Of a DNA stretch of 64,000 bases, positions 51,208 through 59,932 are shown one piece after another. The DNA lies in contig JAJHOH010000001.1 in assembly GCA_021651055.1 (NCBI GenBank), forward strand, positions 3,782,001-3,846,000, given 5' to 3'. How positions within the stretch are numbered: position 1 is the stretch's first letter; every line of letters starts with the position of its first letter. Origin of the DNA: Candidatus Manganitrophus morganii (GTDB lineage Bacteria; Nitrospirota; Nitrospiria; SBBL01; Manganitrophaceae). Below the pieces are notes generated by a model. It did no database searches. It had not been told where the DNA came from and worked only from the letters and a program-made list of their open reading frames with translations. A program made the position numbers and the translations under genes.

Positions 51208-51456
51208 TTTTCTACCTCTCACACTTTCAGCGTTCACCACCCTTCGGGAATTCCAGAAAAGTTATGCCTGAAGGAATGCGAACACTCTTGAAATTCAAGA
51301 TCTGCTTTAATTATTTATAATTTAATCGTAGCAAATAAGGTTCAAGGCAAACAAGGGGGGAGGGGAGAGAAGGGTATTCAGACAGTAGTATGCGTTGCTG
51401 AGTTTATAGTGAGGATGGATATCTCTTCGGGAGTTCTGGTGGGAAGAAAAGGTGGT

Positions 51457-51660
51457 TTAGTCGGCTTCGGGTTCGCTTGATCCCTGGCGGTGGGTCACCT
51501 TATCCTCATCGAAGATTTCTTTCATATCTTCCTCGAGCTCGTCGTTGTCGTTTCGGATAAAGCGGAGGGGGATGTGGGTGGTTTCTTTCTTTTTTTCTTC
51601 CTTTTTCTTGTCTTGCGTCTCTTCCTGTTTCTTTTCCGATTTTGCCTTTTCTTCAGACAT
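51457..51660 (-). CDS. Small Lys/Glu-rich protein (67 aa)
   Basis: ATG at 51660 with AAGGAG seven bases upstream. The N-terminal half is a low-complexity charged run (KAKSEKKQEETQDKKKEEKK), probably a helix; the second half LRFIRNDNDELEEDMKEIF is more ordinary. The frame extends 11 codons farther upstream without a better start. No family recognised. It lies downstream of a structured non-coding region on the same strand. Confidence 0.6.
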   Translation of the reverse strand: MSEEKAKSEKKQEETQDKKKEEKKKETTHIPLRFIRNDNDELEEDMKEIFDEDKVTHRQGSSEPEAD

Positions 51661-51764
51661 TTTGGGTCTCCTTAACCTGTTTGTATCTGCCATTATACAC
51701 AGAGAGACCCCCTTTTGGCATCAACAATTTTCAACTGATTTTAAGGCTGAAGAAGGGGGGGCTG

Positions 51765-51842
51765 GCATGCGCTTAAAAATAAAAACCCGGAAGCAGATCG
51801 TTTCGATCTCAAAGCGGCTACAGCAACCGCGCTTCCGGGTTT
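51765..51842 (-). terminator. Three-way-junction terminator-like structure, reverse strand
   Basis: AAACCCGGAAGC (51783-51794) pairs perfectly with GCTTCCGGGTTT (51831-51842). Between the arms lie two smaller hairpins, AGATCG/CGATCT and GCGG/CCGC. Read on the reverse strand the outer stem runs straight into TTTTTATTTTTAA, the tail of an intrinsic terminator. It could end the dusB-maf transcript or a separate small RNA. Confidence 0.65.
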
Positions 51843-52125
51843 CGGTGGCGCCGGGGACATGCGTCCCTAGCATCTACCTAGTACTGTGACGCGTCAATCA
51901 GGACGCCGCCACCTCACTTGCCGTAGGGTTCGTACTGCCCACTGGACCACCTCCTTCCGCCGGCGTGGAACGTTGCGGCAAGGCCCAGACCTTGCCCCCC
52001 TCCGAATCGTCGCGCCGATCGCCGCCCGGAAGGCCGCCCCCAAGGCGTTGGGGACTCGGAAAGGTGTGTCGCCTCTCCTCAACCGTGAATATAACACAGA
52101 ATTTTCTGATTTGCACCCCCCCCCT
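51843..52125 (-). ncRNA. Candidate structured RNA or long 3' untranslated region after maf
   Basis: About 280 GC-rich bases without a credible gene. On the reverse strand several stable hairpins can be drawn: CCCCAA-CGCC-TTGGGG, GGCAAGG-TCTGGG-CCTTGCC, CCTTCCG with CGGAGGG, and GGGAC-GCAT-GTCCC, leading into the three-way-junction terminator. TTATAT near 52094 could be a -10. I checked by eye for RNase P, 4.5S, tmRNA and 6S signatures and found none that fit. Short open frames on this strand have no ribosome binding site or family resemblance. Confidence 0.35.
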
Positions 52126-52776
52126 CTAAAACGTATTCCAGTTTAGGAAATCCCTTTCACGATAGAGCCGTTCCAGGTCGAGCGGGACGGCAATCGCATG
52201 CCTTCGGAGAAAGGAAACGATCGGTTTGAGGGTAAGTCCGACGGCGGCCAAATAGTCCCCCTCCAGCCGTTCGATAAAGCGCCGCCCTTCCCCCTGAAGA
52301 GAATAGGCCCCGGCCTTATCGAGCGGCTCACCGGCCGCGACATAACGGTCGATCTCAGCCTCAGCGATAGGCTTCATCAAGACCCGGATGGTCTCTACGC
52401 TTGTTTCAGTAGGGGGCTGATGCAGATCGATCAAGGAGACCGCCGTCAAAATTCGATGAGAGCGGCCGCTTAACCGGCGCAAAATCCGCTTGGCATCCTG
52501 CGGGTCGCGCGGCTTTCCGACCTTTTCCCCTTCACACTCAATCAGGGTGTCGCTCCCGATAATGACCCCTTCCGGAAATTCTTTGAGGACCGAATGGGCC
52601 TTCCCTTCGGCAAACGCAGTCACCTCTTCGGCAATAGACCGCCTTTCGCTGAGGATCTCCTCGAAATCAGGAGGGACGATTCGAAAGGGGAGGCCGAGAA
52701 GGGAGAGGATCTCTCTGCGGCGGGGAGAAGTTGAGGCGAGGATGATCTCTCGCCGGGCGCCGGAAGGAGGGCTCAT
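52126..52776 (-). CDS. maf: Maf-like nucleoside triphosphate pyrophosphatase
   Basis: 216 residues. IILASTSPRRREILSLLGL is the family's phosphate-binding N-terminus, and VIIGSDTLIECEGEKVGKPRD contains the conserved Asp and Lys of the active site. Maf proteins hydrolyse non-canonical or methylated nucleotides such as dTTP/UTP analogues. The start overlaps the dusB stop as ATGA, so the pair is translationally coupled. Confidence 0.92.
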   Translation of the reverse strand: MSPPSGARREIILASTSPRRREILSLLGLPFRIVPPDFEEILSERRSIAEEVTAFAEGKAHSVLKEFPEGVIIGSDTLIECEGEKVGKPRDPQDAKRILRRLSGRSHRILTAVSLIDLHQPPTETSVETIRVLMKPIAEAEIDRYVAAGEPLDKAGAYSLQGEGRRFIERLEGDYLAAVGLTLKPIVSFLRRHAIAVPLDLERLYRERDFLNWNTF

Positions 52777-53879
52777 CGGTATGAAACTTCGCTCATGAAG
52801 GGGGCGAGCAGCGCTTCGACCTCATCGACGTTGCGGACACGGACCAGCTTCTCTCGCAGCTGGCTTGCGCCGGGAAATCCCTTGCAGTACCAACCGAGAT
52901 GTTTTCTCATCTCTGCAAACCGGGAGAGAGGACGGCTCTCTTGAAAGATGCGGGCATGTTCCAGCGCCGCCTCCAGCCGCTCCAGGGGAGAGGCCGGCTC
53001 GTCCGGGATGAGTTCCCGTTCGTGATGGCTTAGTGCCTCGCGGAGAAGGCTCTTTTTTCGAAAGATCCACGGATTTCCCAGGGCGGCCCGGCCGATGAGG
53101 ACCCCATCGACGCCGCTTTCCCGAATGCGCTGGGCGGCCTCGTTGAGCGATCGAATATCGCCGTTTCCAAGGATCAATGTGCCGGAGCCGCGCGCGATGG
53201 AGGCCGCTTCGGCGATCGCCTTCCAGTCGGCGGCGCCGCGATAGCCCTGGTGCAGGGTTCGGCCATGGATGGAGATGGCGGCCGGTTTTTCTTCCAACAG
53301 GTGGGAGACCCACTCTTGGATGACGACGCGATTGACGCCAATCCGTGTCTTGACCGAAACGGGGAGGGGACGCCGCTCGGAAGGGGGGAGCTGTCCCGCC
53401 TCTTTTCTGCGGGTAAGCCATTCACCGATTTTGGGGTGAAGATCGACAATCGGAAGTGCGCCGCCGGCCACCCAGGCATCGATCCCTTGCCGGGCCGCCT
53501 GGAGAATCGCTTTCGCGCGGGGGGGATCGGCGATGAGCCCGGCCCCGCATCCCTTGGACGAAACCGCCTTGGCGGGACAGCCCATGTTGATGTCGAGGCC
53601 GTCGAATCCCAATTCGCAGACAAGCTGAGCGATCAGAAAGAACGATTCCGGTTTGGCGCCGTAGATTTGAGCGACAATGGGGCGCTCGATTTCATCGAAG
53701 ACCAAACCGCCCAACTCGCTTTCGGCGCCATGGAGGATTCCTTCCACGCTGGTGAACTCGGTCACAATCAGGTCGGGTTTCCCGTGGGTCGCCACGATCC
53801 GCCGAAAGCAGGGATCGGTCACCCCGTCCATGGGGGAGAGGGCGACGATCGGTTTGGGGATGTTGTTCCAGAAGGTCAA
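52773..53879 (-). CDS. dusB: tRNA-dihydrouridine synthase
   Basis: FMN enzyme reducing uridines in tRNA. 368 residues. Key segments: ALSPMDGVTDPCFRRI (flavin site), LDINMGCPAK, SSKGCGAGL with the catalytic Cys, ISIHGRTLHQGYRGAADW and LILGNGDIRSL. The C-terminal helical domain is present (HLGWYCKGFPGASQLRE). Bacterial Dus B subgroup is likely but not proven by eye. First gene of the dus-maf pair. Confidence 0.9.
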   Translation of the reverse strand: MTFWNNIPKPIVALSPMDGVTDPCFRRIVATHGKPDLIVTEFTSVEGILHGAESELGGLVFDEIERPIVAQIYGAKPESFFLIAQLVCELGFDGLDINMGCPAKAVSSKGCGAGLIADPPRAKAILQAARQGIDAWVAGGALPIVDLHPKIGEWLTRRKEAGQLPPSERRPLPVSVKTRIGVNRVVIQEWVSHLLEEKPAAISIHGRTLHQGYRGAADWKAIAEAASIARGSGTLILGNGDIRSLNEAAQRIRESGVDGVLIGRAALGNPWIFRKKSLLREALSHHERELIPDEPASPLERLEAALEHARIFQESRPLSRFAEMRKHLGWYCKGFPGASQLREKLVRVRNVDEVEALLAPFMSEVSYR

Positions 53880-54014
53880 TTGGGTTCCTCGGATAGTCTT
53901 CTTTATAGCACAACCCGCGTTGAGTTCAAAGGGGAGAAGAGATAATTAGTGGAGGGGAAGGAAAGTCGGAAGGGACTGGACCCTGGAAATGAAGTCATCT
54001 AAACCCTCTGATCT

Positions 54015-57000
54015 CTATTGGGTTATGTACATAGCACGGGTCGTCCCGAAGATTAGCTCTTGTGCTCCATCATTGTTAATATCGGCAAAAGAGAGACTGT
54101 TGGGTACAATGTCGCCGAGCAATGGTGGGGAACTCCAAATTATTGTACCGGTCATCCCATCGACCGTGATGAGTTTAGCTGACGTTTCGAATGAAGAGTT
54201 GAAAGAGTTTTTGGAAGTTCCGATTAAGAGGTTGCCGCTTCCATCCAGGGGAACCGCCAATTCGGAAATCGGGACGGAAAGCGTGTATTGACCTTTTAGA
54301 TCAAAAGTCACTCCATCGTAGATGAAAACGGCTGTATCATAAGCGGAAGAGGTAATGATGATCTCTGGTGTCCCGTCGCTGTCCAGATCACCTACTGCCA
54401 AGTGGTTGCCGGCGTTTACACCGATTAACATATTTAAAAGGTAGACGTTTCCTTGCTTCTTGTAAACCAATAGGGACTCAGTGGCGGTGGCAATGATTTC
54501 TAAAGCGCCGTCTCCATCTAGGTCTGCAACCTCTAAGTCAAAAGCGCCATAGCTGGGTAGTTGGGTGCTCTTCCAAATTAGTGTTGAATTGAAAACGTCG
54601 TAGGCATAGATATAACCATCAACCGTTAAGGCGATCAGATCGTCATGTCCGTCCCGGTTCAAATCTCCGCGGGTGACCGCCCGTCCGATACCGAGATTGG
54701 CGGCAGAAGTCCACTCTGGCAAGTCGCGGATAAAATCGTAGACTGTGAAATAGCCATCATATGCGCTTGAGGTTGTAAGGAACACTTCATCAACGCCATC
54801 GCCATCATAATCGGCTCCACTAAGGGAGGCGATGCCACTAAAGTTAGTTCCGATTTCAGAACTAGTGGTGAAATTCCCGGTGACCGGATCAATACCTATT
54901 AAACGTGTGCCGCCATGGCCTGAATTGCTTCGAGGTGATGCGAATATGGCTTGTCTTTGTCCAGTGGAAGTGCTTAACCAATGTCCGCCGACGAACGGTC
55001 CATCAAGTTGCAAAAGGGCTGTTCCGTCGAACCACCTATCAAATCTTGTTCCATTCGTCCACTCCACCTGGATTGAGGGGTTTAACCCAGCAATCACGAG
55101 AGAATCCGGAAGGCTGTCCTCAACACCCGCTCCCCATACAAACTCTGGTGATCCATCGTTGTCCGTATCGCCGACGGTAATACTCCACACTCCATAATTC
55201 TGTTCACTAATGCTCCACTCTTGAGAGCCGGCCCCTCTAGATCCATCGTACGCGATTACATCTCCGAGAGGGCGATCAGCAACGATAATTTCGGCCTGCG
55301 GATCATGATCGATATTCGTTACTACTAAAGCACTTACTTCACGCTGGATTTCCCAAAGAGGTGATTTCAAAACGGCACTATACACCCGTATGAATTGAAG
55401 GCCATTGCTGACGATCTCCTCAACACCATCATTGTTCAGATCGCCCGTGTCAACAAGAGCGCCGAATCCGGCCCCATAGGCCCATTGATTTTCATGGGTT
55501 GCACCGTCGTAAACGTAACCATTGGAAGTAACGATCTCCAACGTAGGGTCATTATCAACATTCCCGATTGCCAGGGAAGGTCCTAGGTCAAGAGGAGGTG
55601 ACTGCCACTCCTGCCGAAGAGTGTCGGCATCATAAACATTGATGGTTTGCAGAAAGGAAAATGAGTCATCACCGAAGCCAAGGTAAATAATTTCTTCCCC
55701 ACCGTCATTGTCAATGTCGATGACGCGAATCGAGGAACGGAAGGAATAGCCATCGGTGATTTCTTTAACAATTTTTCGGTTGACACCATCCAAGATTATA
55801 ATCCCAGAACTAACGCCAACGATCATATCAGGGTGGCCATCACCGGTGAGGTCATGAGCAGTAATGGCCATGATTGAGGTGAGGTCGAAGGGGTAGACCC
55901 AATTCTGTACATAGTTGGTACCGTCAAAAATTAAAGTATAGAGGAGGTTTTGATTGGTAATCAGGACCTCATTCTTCAGGTCGCCATTAAAATCGGCGAT
56001 CACGATGCCATCTGGAGCAGCTGGGATTTGAATGCCTGTGCGTACCAGAGGCTTGGGATGGCCCGGATCAGTCACCGTAATGGTGCCGGCAGTTTCGACT
56101 GTAATTTCCCCCGAGGTGGCGCGTACTCCGAAATGAACTTCCAACGTTTCATCAAACATGGGACCGGTGGGTGTCCAGGAAATCTTCCCGGTCTGATCAA
56201 TTCGCATACCCCCGGGGCCATAAGCGAGCCGATAAGAGACGGAGTCCCCATCTGGATCGCTCACTCCTAACTGGAGTTCCAAGGGAACTCCATACGCCGC
56301 GTTAACTGGGTTTGTAGGTTCAGCAACGAGTGGCGAATCGCCAATAGTTATTGAGGCGATAATTGAGGTTGAGCCTAAACCATCGGAAAGACCGACGATA
56401 ACGGTGACAATATCTCCTTTAACGAATTGGTTCCCGTCGAGTGTCGGCGTATTCGCGCCATCAATCGGAGTTCCGTTACGTGTCCATGCGTAGGCGTAGG
56501 TCAACGGGTCGTTTTCCGGGTCTGACGCAGTCACCGTTGCCGTGAGGGTGTCGCCTCTTTTCGGCATGGCGGGAGATAGGGTCACGATGCCTGTGGGAGG
56601 CTCATTGGGGGAGGGCGCGCCCGTGAGGTTCGTCCACGAATAAAAAGCCGCCGTTTCAAAAATCCCGTCACCATCGGTGTCCACTTCGATGCGTGCCTTG
56701 CTCGCAGATATCGCGAGCAACCGCGCCCGTGAACCCTCGGCGCCAATGATCACCAGCAGGCCGCCGTCGTCCGGAAAATTCAATCCTTCATTGCTGAAGA
56801 TCAATGGCGAGCCGGTGGCGATATTGACGTAACCTTCCACCGAATCATAGATTCGACCGGAGATGCTTTCAGTGTGCCTGGTTGGATTCAAGTAATCATC
56901 GTAAACGAAGACGATGACGACGCTTTCCAACTTGAATAATTTGGCGGAGCGGCTGTCTTTAAAAATTCCGTTGACGATTAGGATTTCACGTTGATCAGAG

Positions 57001-57638
57001 AGTAGGACTTGGCTGCGTATTGAGCCGTTGAAAATGACTTCAGAAAGTGAGTCTTCTGTCCTCAGTGCGGTAGATTGAATTGTGCCGTCGAGTATGATTC
57101 CCGTGCCAGGGTCGACCGCATCAACTTGGAAAGTCGCATCGCCGTTGGTCATGAAACCGTCACCGTCATCGCAATCGACATAATGAAACTTGAGCGTGCC
57201 CGTGCCGTCATCGTTAATAGCGCCGGTTATCGTTACCGTGCCACTGGAGGTGCAATCCTCCGTTTCATTCACCGGATTCGGGGCGGCCGAAGCAAGCGAG
57301 GTCTTCATCAATGCCTGGGTGGATTGAAGGAAGGCGCGGCGGGCCGAAGCAGTTTGAGCGATAAACGAGCGGGAGAGTAACTGAGGTTGCCCCGAACGTG
57401 GTGCCGCCGACGCGTTGCTCGGTTTAGAAACAGCGAGAGTGCCGGGTCCGGTGAGGACGTTCGCTATTAGGAGATTGGCCTTCTCGCCGGTGATGTGAGC
57501 CGGATCGGTCTTGCCGGTGTAGTTGACCTCCGTGGGGGTCGAGGTGCCTCCACCGTCGCCACTCCCGCAGGCCCCTATTCCTAAGGCAGAGATAAAAAAT
57601 AAAACTACAATGATGCTGCTCGATTTATTGGAATTCAT
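54015..57638 (-). CDS. Large FG-GAP/VCBS-repeat surface lipoprotein
   Basis: 1207 residues. Lipoprotein signal: SIIVVLFFISALGIGAC with the cysteine near residue 24, then a Gly-rich linker. An Ig/cadherin-like segment follows (about 340-520; 'TVTASDPENDPLTYAYAW'). From about residue 540 a long array of FG-GAP/VCBS repeats has at least a dozen calcium loops such as DLTGDGHPDMIV, DLNNDGVEEIVS, DYDGDGVDEVFL and DLDGDGALEIIA, predicting one or two integrin-like beta-propellers. Such proteins bind extracellular ligands or surfaces. AT-richer than its neighbours and without operon partners. Confidence 0.88.
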   Translation of the reverse strand: MNSNKSSSIIVVLFFISALGIGACGSGDGGGTSTPTEVNYTGKTDPAHITGEKANLLIANVLTGPGTLAVSKPSNASAAPRSGQPQLLSRSFIAQTASARRAFLQSTQALMKTSLASAAPNPVNETEDCTSSGTVTITGAINDDGTGTLKFHYVDCDDGDGFMTNGDATFQVDAVDPGTGIILDGTIQSTALRTEDSLSEVIFNGSIRSQVLLSDQREILIVNGIFKDSRSAKLFKLESVVIVFVYDDYLNPTRHTESISGRIYDSVEGYVNIATGSPLIFSNEGLNFPDDGGLLVIIGAEGSRARLLAISASKARIEVDTDGDGIFETAAFYSWTNLTGAPSPNEPPTGIVTLSPAMPKRGDTLTATVTASDPENDPLTYAYAWTRNGTPIDGANTPTLDGNQFVKGDIVTVIVGLSDGLGSTSIIASITIGDSPLVAEPTNPVNAAYGVPLELQLGVSDPDGDSVSYRLAYGPGGMRIDQTGKISWTPTGPMFDETLEVHFGVRATSGEITVETAGTITVTDPGHPKPLVRTGIQIPAAPDGIVIADFNGDLKNEVLITNQNLLYTLIFDGTNYVQNWVYPFDLTSIMAITAHDLTGDGHPDMIVGVSSGIIILDGVNRKIVKEITDGYSFRSSIRVIDIDNDGGEEIIYLGFGDDSFSFLQTINVYDADTLRQEWQSPPLDLGPSLAIGNVDNDPTLEIVTSNGYVYDGATHENQWAYGAGFGALVDTGDLNNDGVEEIVSNGLQFIRVYSAVLKSPLWEIQREVSALVVTNIDHDPQAEIIVADRPLGDVIAYDGSRGAGSQEWSISEQNYGVWSITVGDTDNDGSPEFVWGAGVEDSLPDSLVIAGLNPSIQVEWTNGTRFDRWFDGTALLQLDGPFVGGHWLSTSTGQRQAIFASPRSNSGHGGTRLIGIDPVTGNFTTSSEIGTNFSGIASLSGADYDGDGVDEVFLTTSSAYDGYFTVYDFIRDLPEWTSAANLGIGRAVTRGDLNRDGHDDLIALTVDGYIYAYDVFNSTLIWKSTQLPSYGAFDLEVADLDGDGALEIIATATESLLVYKKQGNVYLLNMLIGVNAGNHLAVGDLDSDGTPEIIITSSAYDTAVFIYDGVTFDLKGQYTLSVPISELAVPLDGSGNLLIGTSKNSFNSSFETSAKLITVDGMTGTIIWSSPPLLGDIVPNSLSFADINNDGAQELIFGTTRAMYITQ

Positions 57639-57947
57639 GAGAGGTGGCCTGTGTGAGGAGTGTTTCCATCGGGAAGTGCTCTTCTTCGCATCCTGTTTGA
57701 ACTGAAGTGCGGTTTCTCGCGGGTGAAAAAAGTGCGCTCGATTAACCCGATGCGGGATATCCTAGTGATTTCCGTCAGTATTGTCAAGCTAAAATATGCA
57801 GTGAAAACATCTTAAGAGCGGCAGAGTTCACTGTAAGAAGATCTGGTTTGACCGATGCTGGCAAAAAGAAGAAAGAGCATGACAAGGGGAAGGAGAGTGG
57901 GTTAGAATCGTTCCTTCGGAAAAGGTTTTCCGTAGAAAGGGGACCAC
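57639..57947. other. Divergent intergenic region (309 bp)
   Basis: No gene seen. It separates the reverse-strand FG-GAP lipoprotein from the forward GyrA-like gene and must hold both promoters. The forward candidate is listed separately. An AT-rich stretch around 57780-57815 could serve the reverse gene, but no clear -35/-10 pair stood out. Confidence 0.5.
57879..57908 (+). promoter_or_regulatory. Candidate promoter of the GyrA-like gene
   Basis: ATGACA at 57879-57884, 18-base spacer, TAGAAT at 57903-57908, about 40 bases before the start codon. Confidence 0.35.
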
Positions 57948-59066
57948 ATGGATGATTTTCTCTTTTTAGACGGGCTGACCCCGCTTCAGCGGCGGTTGAT
58001 CGATATCTGCCGCGCGGAAGCGCCGAATGATCGGATCTTGATTAACGCGAAAGATATTCTCAAGGTCTTGGCGCTCAACGATTGGAAGATGGACGAGAAT
58101 GACTTTGAATATGATTGCGAGGCCCTTAGCTCTTACGTCGAGCCGATCGAGTCGTATCCCCCGAACAGCCTTGGATATGCCTACCGGATGATCCTTCAGC
58201 TCGGTCTTCCGTGGCGCTGTCGGTATCCCCATTTTGAGCTGCGCGGGATGTATGGCGATCCGCATGATGAGGTCCCCCAGGGACCCGAATATGTCGAGCT
58301 TCGGCTCTCTCGTTTTTCCCATATCGTTATGCCGGTCGGAAAGGCCCCGCTTCTTCCCCTCGCCCTTTTGAACGGCGCGAGCTTGCCCGATGGAACGCGG
58401 ATCCCTCCGCATCATTTGGAAGAGCTTTGGACCGCCTTCGAGCAGATCCGGCAAGCGCCGGAGCTGCCGCTTGATGAGCTGATGGAGTTTCTGCCGGGAC
58501 CCGACTTCGCCTCCGGCGGGGTGGTCGGCGGACATGCCGCCGTCCGCGCGCTCTACGCGGATGGAAAAGGGGAGCTGATCCTGAGGGCCGACATCCAGAC
58601 AGAGATGGAGGGGGCCCGGACCCGCCTCTCGATCAGCTCGCTTCCTGACGGGGTGTTGGTGAGGACAGTGATGCAGCAGCTTCGCTCATTGCTGGAAGAG
58701 GGGACGATTCAACTCCACCTGCTCAAGAACGCGTCGGAGCGAAATCAAATCAGAATCGTTCTTGATGCTCCCCGGCGCTGGTCGGCGGAGGCCCTCAAAG
58801 AGATCCTCTTCAAAAAGACAGATCTGGAAAAACGGGTTCTCTTTCACTGCTCGGCGTCGGATGCCTCCGGATGGAAAGGGGGTGTCTCATTAATCGAGAC
58901 GCTGAAGCAGGCGACCTCCCGCTGCACCCTTTCGTGGGAGAGAAAAGACGACGAACCGATTGAGCATATTCCGCTGCTCAGGGAGATCCAAGAGTTCGGC
59001 GGCTACAAAAGCCCATTGAGCGACCTGATCGATCCTCGGAGGAGCCGTCTTTTAAATATTCCGTAA
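57948..59066 (+). CDS. Stand-alone degenerate GyrA/ParC-like protein
   Basis: 372 residues. Several segments align with the breakage-reunion domain of type IIA topoisomerase A subunits, in order: DGLTPLQRRLI (8-18), RYPHFELRGMYGD (92-104), GPEYVELRLSR (112-122, with Tyr115 at the position of the DNA-linking tyrosine but Glu instead of the preceding Arg), LLNGASLPDGTRIPPHHLEEL (spread over 140-160), DELMEFLPGPDFASGGVV (176-193) and a tower-like part. The HPHGD motif and the GIAVGMAT loop are lost, and the C-terminal beta-pinwheel is absent. It is too short and too altered for a normal gyrase; no ParE/GyrB partner is adjacent. Function unknown. Confidence 0.7.
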   Translation: MDDFLFLDGLTPLQRRLIDICRAEAPNDRILINAKDILKVLALNDWKMDENDFEYDCEALSSYVEPIESYPPNSLGYAYRMILQLGLPWRCRYPHFELRGMYGDPHDEVPQGPEYVELRLSRFSHIVMPVGKAPLLPLALLNGASLPDGTRIPPHHLEELWTAFEQIRQAPELPLDELMEFLPGPDFASGGVVGGHAAVRALYADGKGELILRADIQTEMEGARTRLSISSLPDGVLVRTVMQQLRSLLEEGTIQLHLLKNASERNQIRIVLDAPRRWSAEALKEILFKKTDLEKRVLFHCSASDASGWKGGVSLIETLKQATSRCTLSWERKDDEPIEHIPLLREIQEFGGYKSPLSDLIDPRRSRLLNIP

Positions 59067-59161
59067 TTAAAGAAGACTCATTAATGCTCCTAAATACCTG
59101 ATTTGCCTCTCCTGATCCCGATCTTCCCGCCAGAGATCTCTCCATGACGCAGAGGGGGAGG

Positions 59162-59190
59162 TTGATCGTTCAGCGTTCCGGCATTATACT
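59162..59190 (+). promoter_or_regulatory. Sigma-70 promoter of the alternative-oxidase-like gene
   Basis: TTGATC at 59162-59167, exactly 17 bases of spacer, TATACT at 59185-59190, giving a leader of about 40 bases. One of the best matches to consensus in the window. Confidence 0.6.
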
Positions 59191-59238
59191 TGTAAAGATC
59201 CGGTTTGTTTCAATGGCTCCATTAGAGAAGGAAGTTGA

Positions 59239-59895
59239 ATGGAAAGACTGACTGCCGAGCAGCTGAGGAAAGAGCAAGAAAATACCCTATCCGCTCAGAA
59301 GCTGCATTATGGGTTTCTCGCGAAGGTCCTTTTTGTGGTGATGGACCTAATATACGGGAAGGGGAGAAGCCTTAGTAAATTTAAGGTGCTCGAGGTGATC
59401 GCCCGGGTCCCCTATCAGGCGTGGGAGCATGTTGCTTATATCGCGATTACCCACACTTACAAGCAGGCCGATTTTGCGCGAAGGATTTTTGATCGGATCC
59501 AAGAGAGCCGAATTCAGCAGGACAATGAGCAGTGGCATCTTCTGATTTTGGAAGAGTGGGTACATCGTCTGCAGATTCGGGAGAACTTTCTCCTCTATCG
59601 AATCATTCCTCAGATTATCGCTTTTTTCTATTATCATATTTGCTGGTTTTTATATGTCGTTCGTCCCTCCATGAGCTACGCATTGAATGCGCAGTTCGAA
59701 GACCATGCCGAGCATGAGTACATGCGCTACGTTCAAGAACATCCGGAGTTGGAGTCGGAGCCCTTTGAAAGCGCGTTTCAATCCGACTTCGGGGATTTCA
59801 CATCGATGGCCGATGCGGTTCGTCAGATCGGCTATGACGAGCGGGTTCACAAAGAAGAGAGCCTCAGTCGAATCCGCGATGCGCGCTTTTCCTAA
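59239..59895 (+). CDS. Alternative-oxidase-like diiron protein
   Basis: 218 residues. The four-helix diiron pattern of the AOX/PTOX family is present: Glu52 in LEVIARVPYQ, Glu97 and His100 in NEQWH, the acidic helix FEDHAEHEY (residues 153-161), and Glu201/His204 in DERVH. A hydrophobic region (about 115-145) fits the membrane-facing surface of these monotopic quinol oxidases. The segment NAQFEDHAEHEY is especially close to known family members. It may pass quinol electrons directly to oxygen without pumping protons. It has its own promoter and no obvious operon partner. Confidence 0.82.
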   Translation: MERLTAEQLRKEQENTLSAQKLHYGFLAKVLFVVMDLIYGKGRSLSKFKVLEVIARVPYQAWEHVAYIAITHTYKQADFARRIFDRIQESRIQQDNEQWHLLILEEWVHRLQIRENFLLYRIIPQIIAFFYYHICWFLYVVRPSMSYALNAQFEDHAEHEYMRYVQEHPELESEPFESAFQSDFGDFTSMADAVRQIGYDERVHKEESLSRIRDARFS

Positions 59896-59932
59896 ATCAT
59901 AAAACCATTTTTTTGAAAGGAACGTTCGAGCC

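Noticed and set aside
51894-52116. Reverse-strand frames of 67-72 codons after maf
   Set aside because: Arg/Gly-rich translations without ribosome binding sites; the bases are better explained by stable RNA hairpins.
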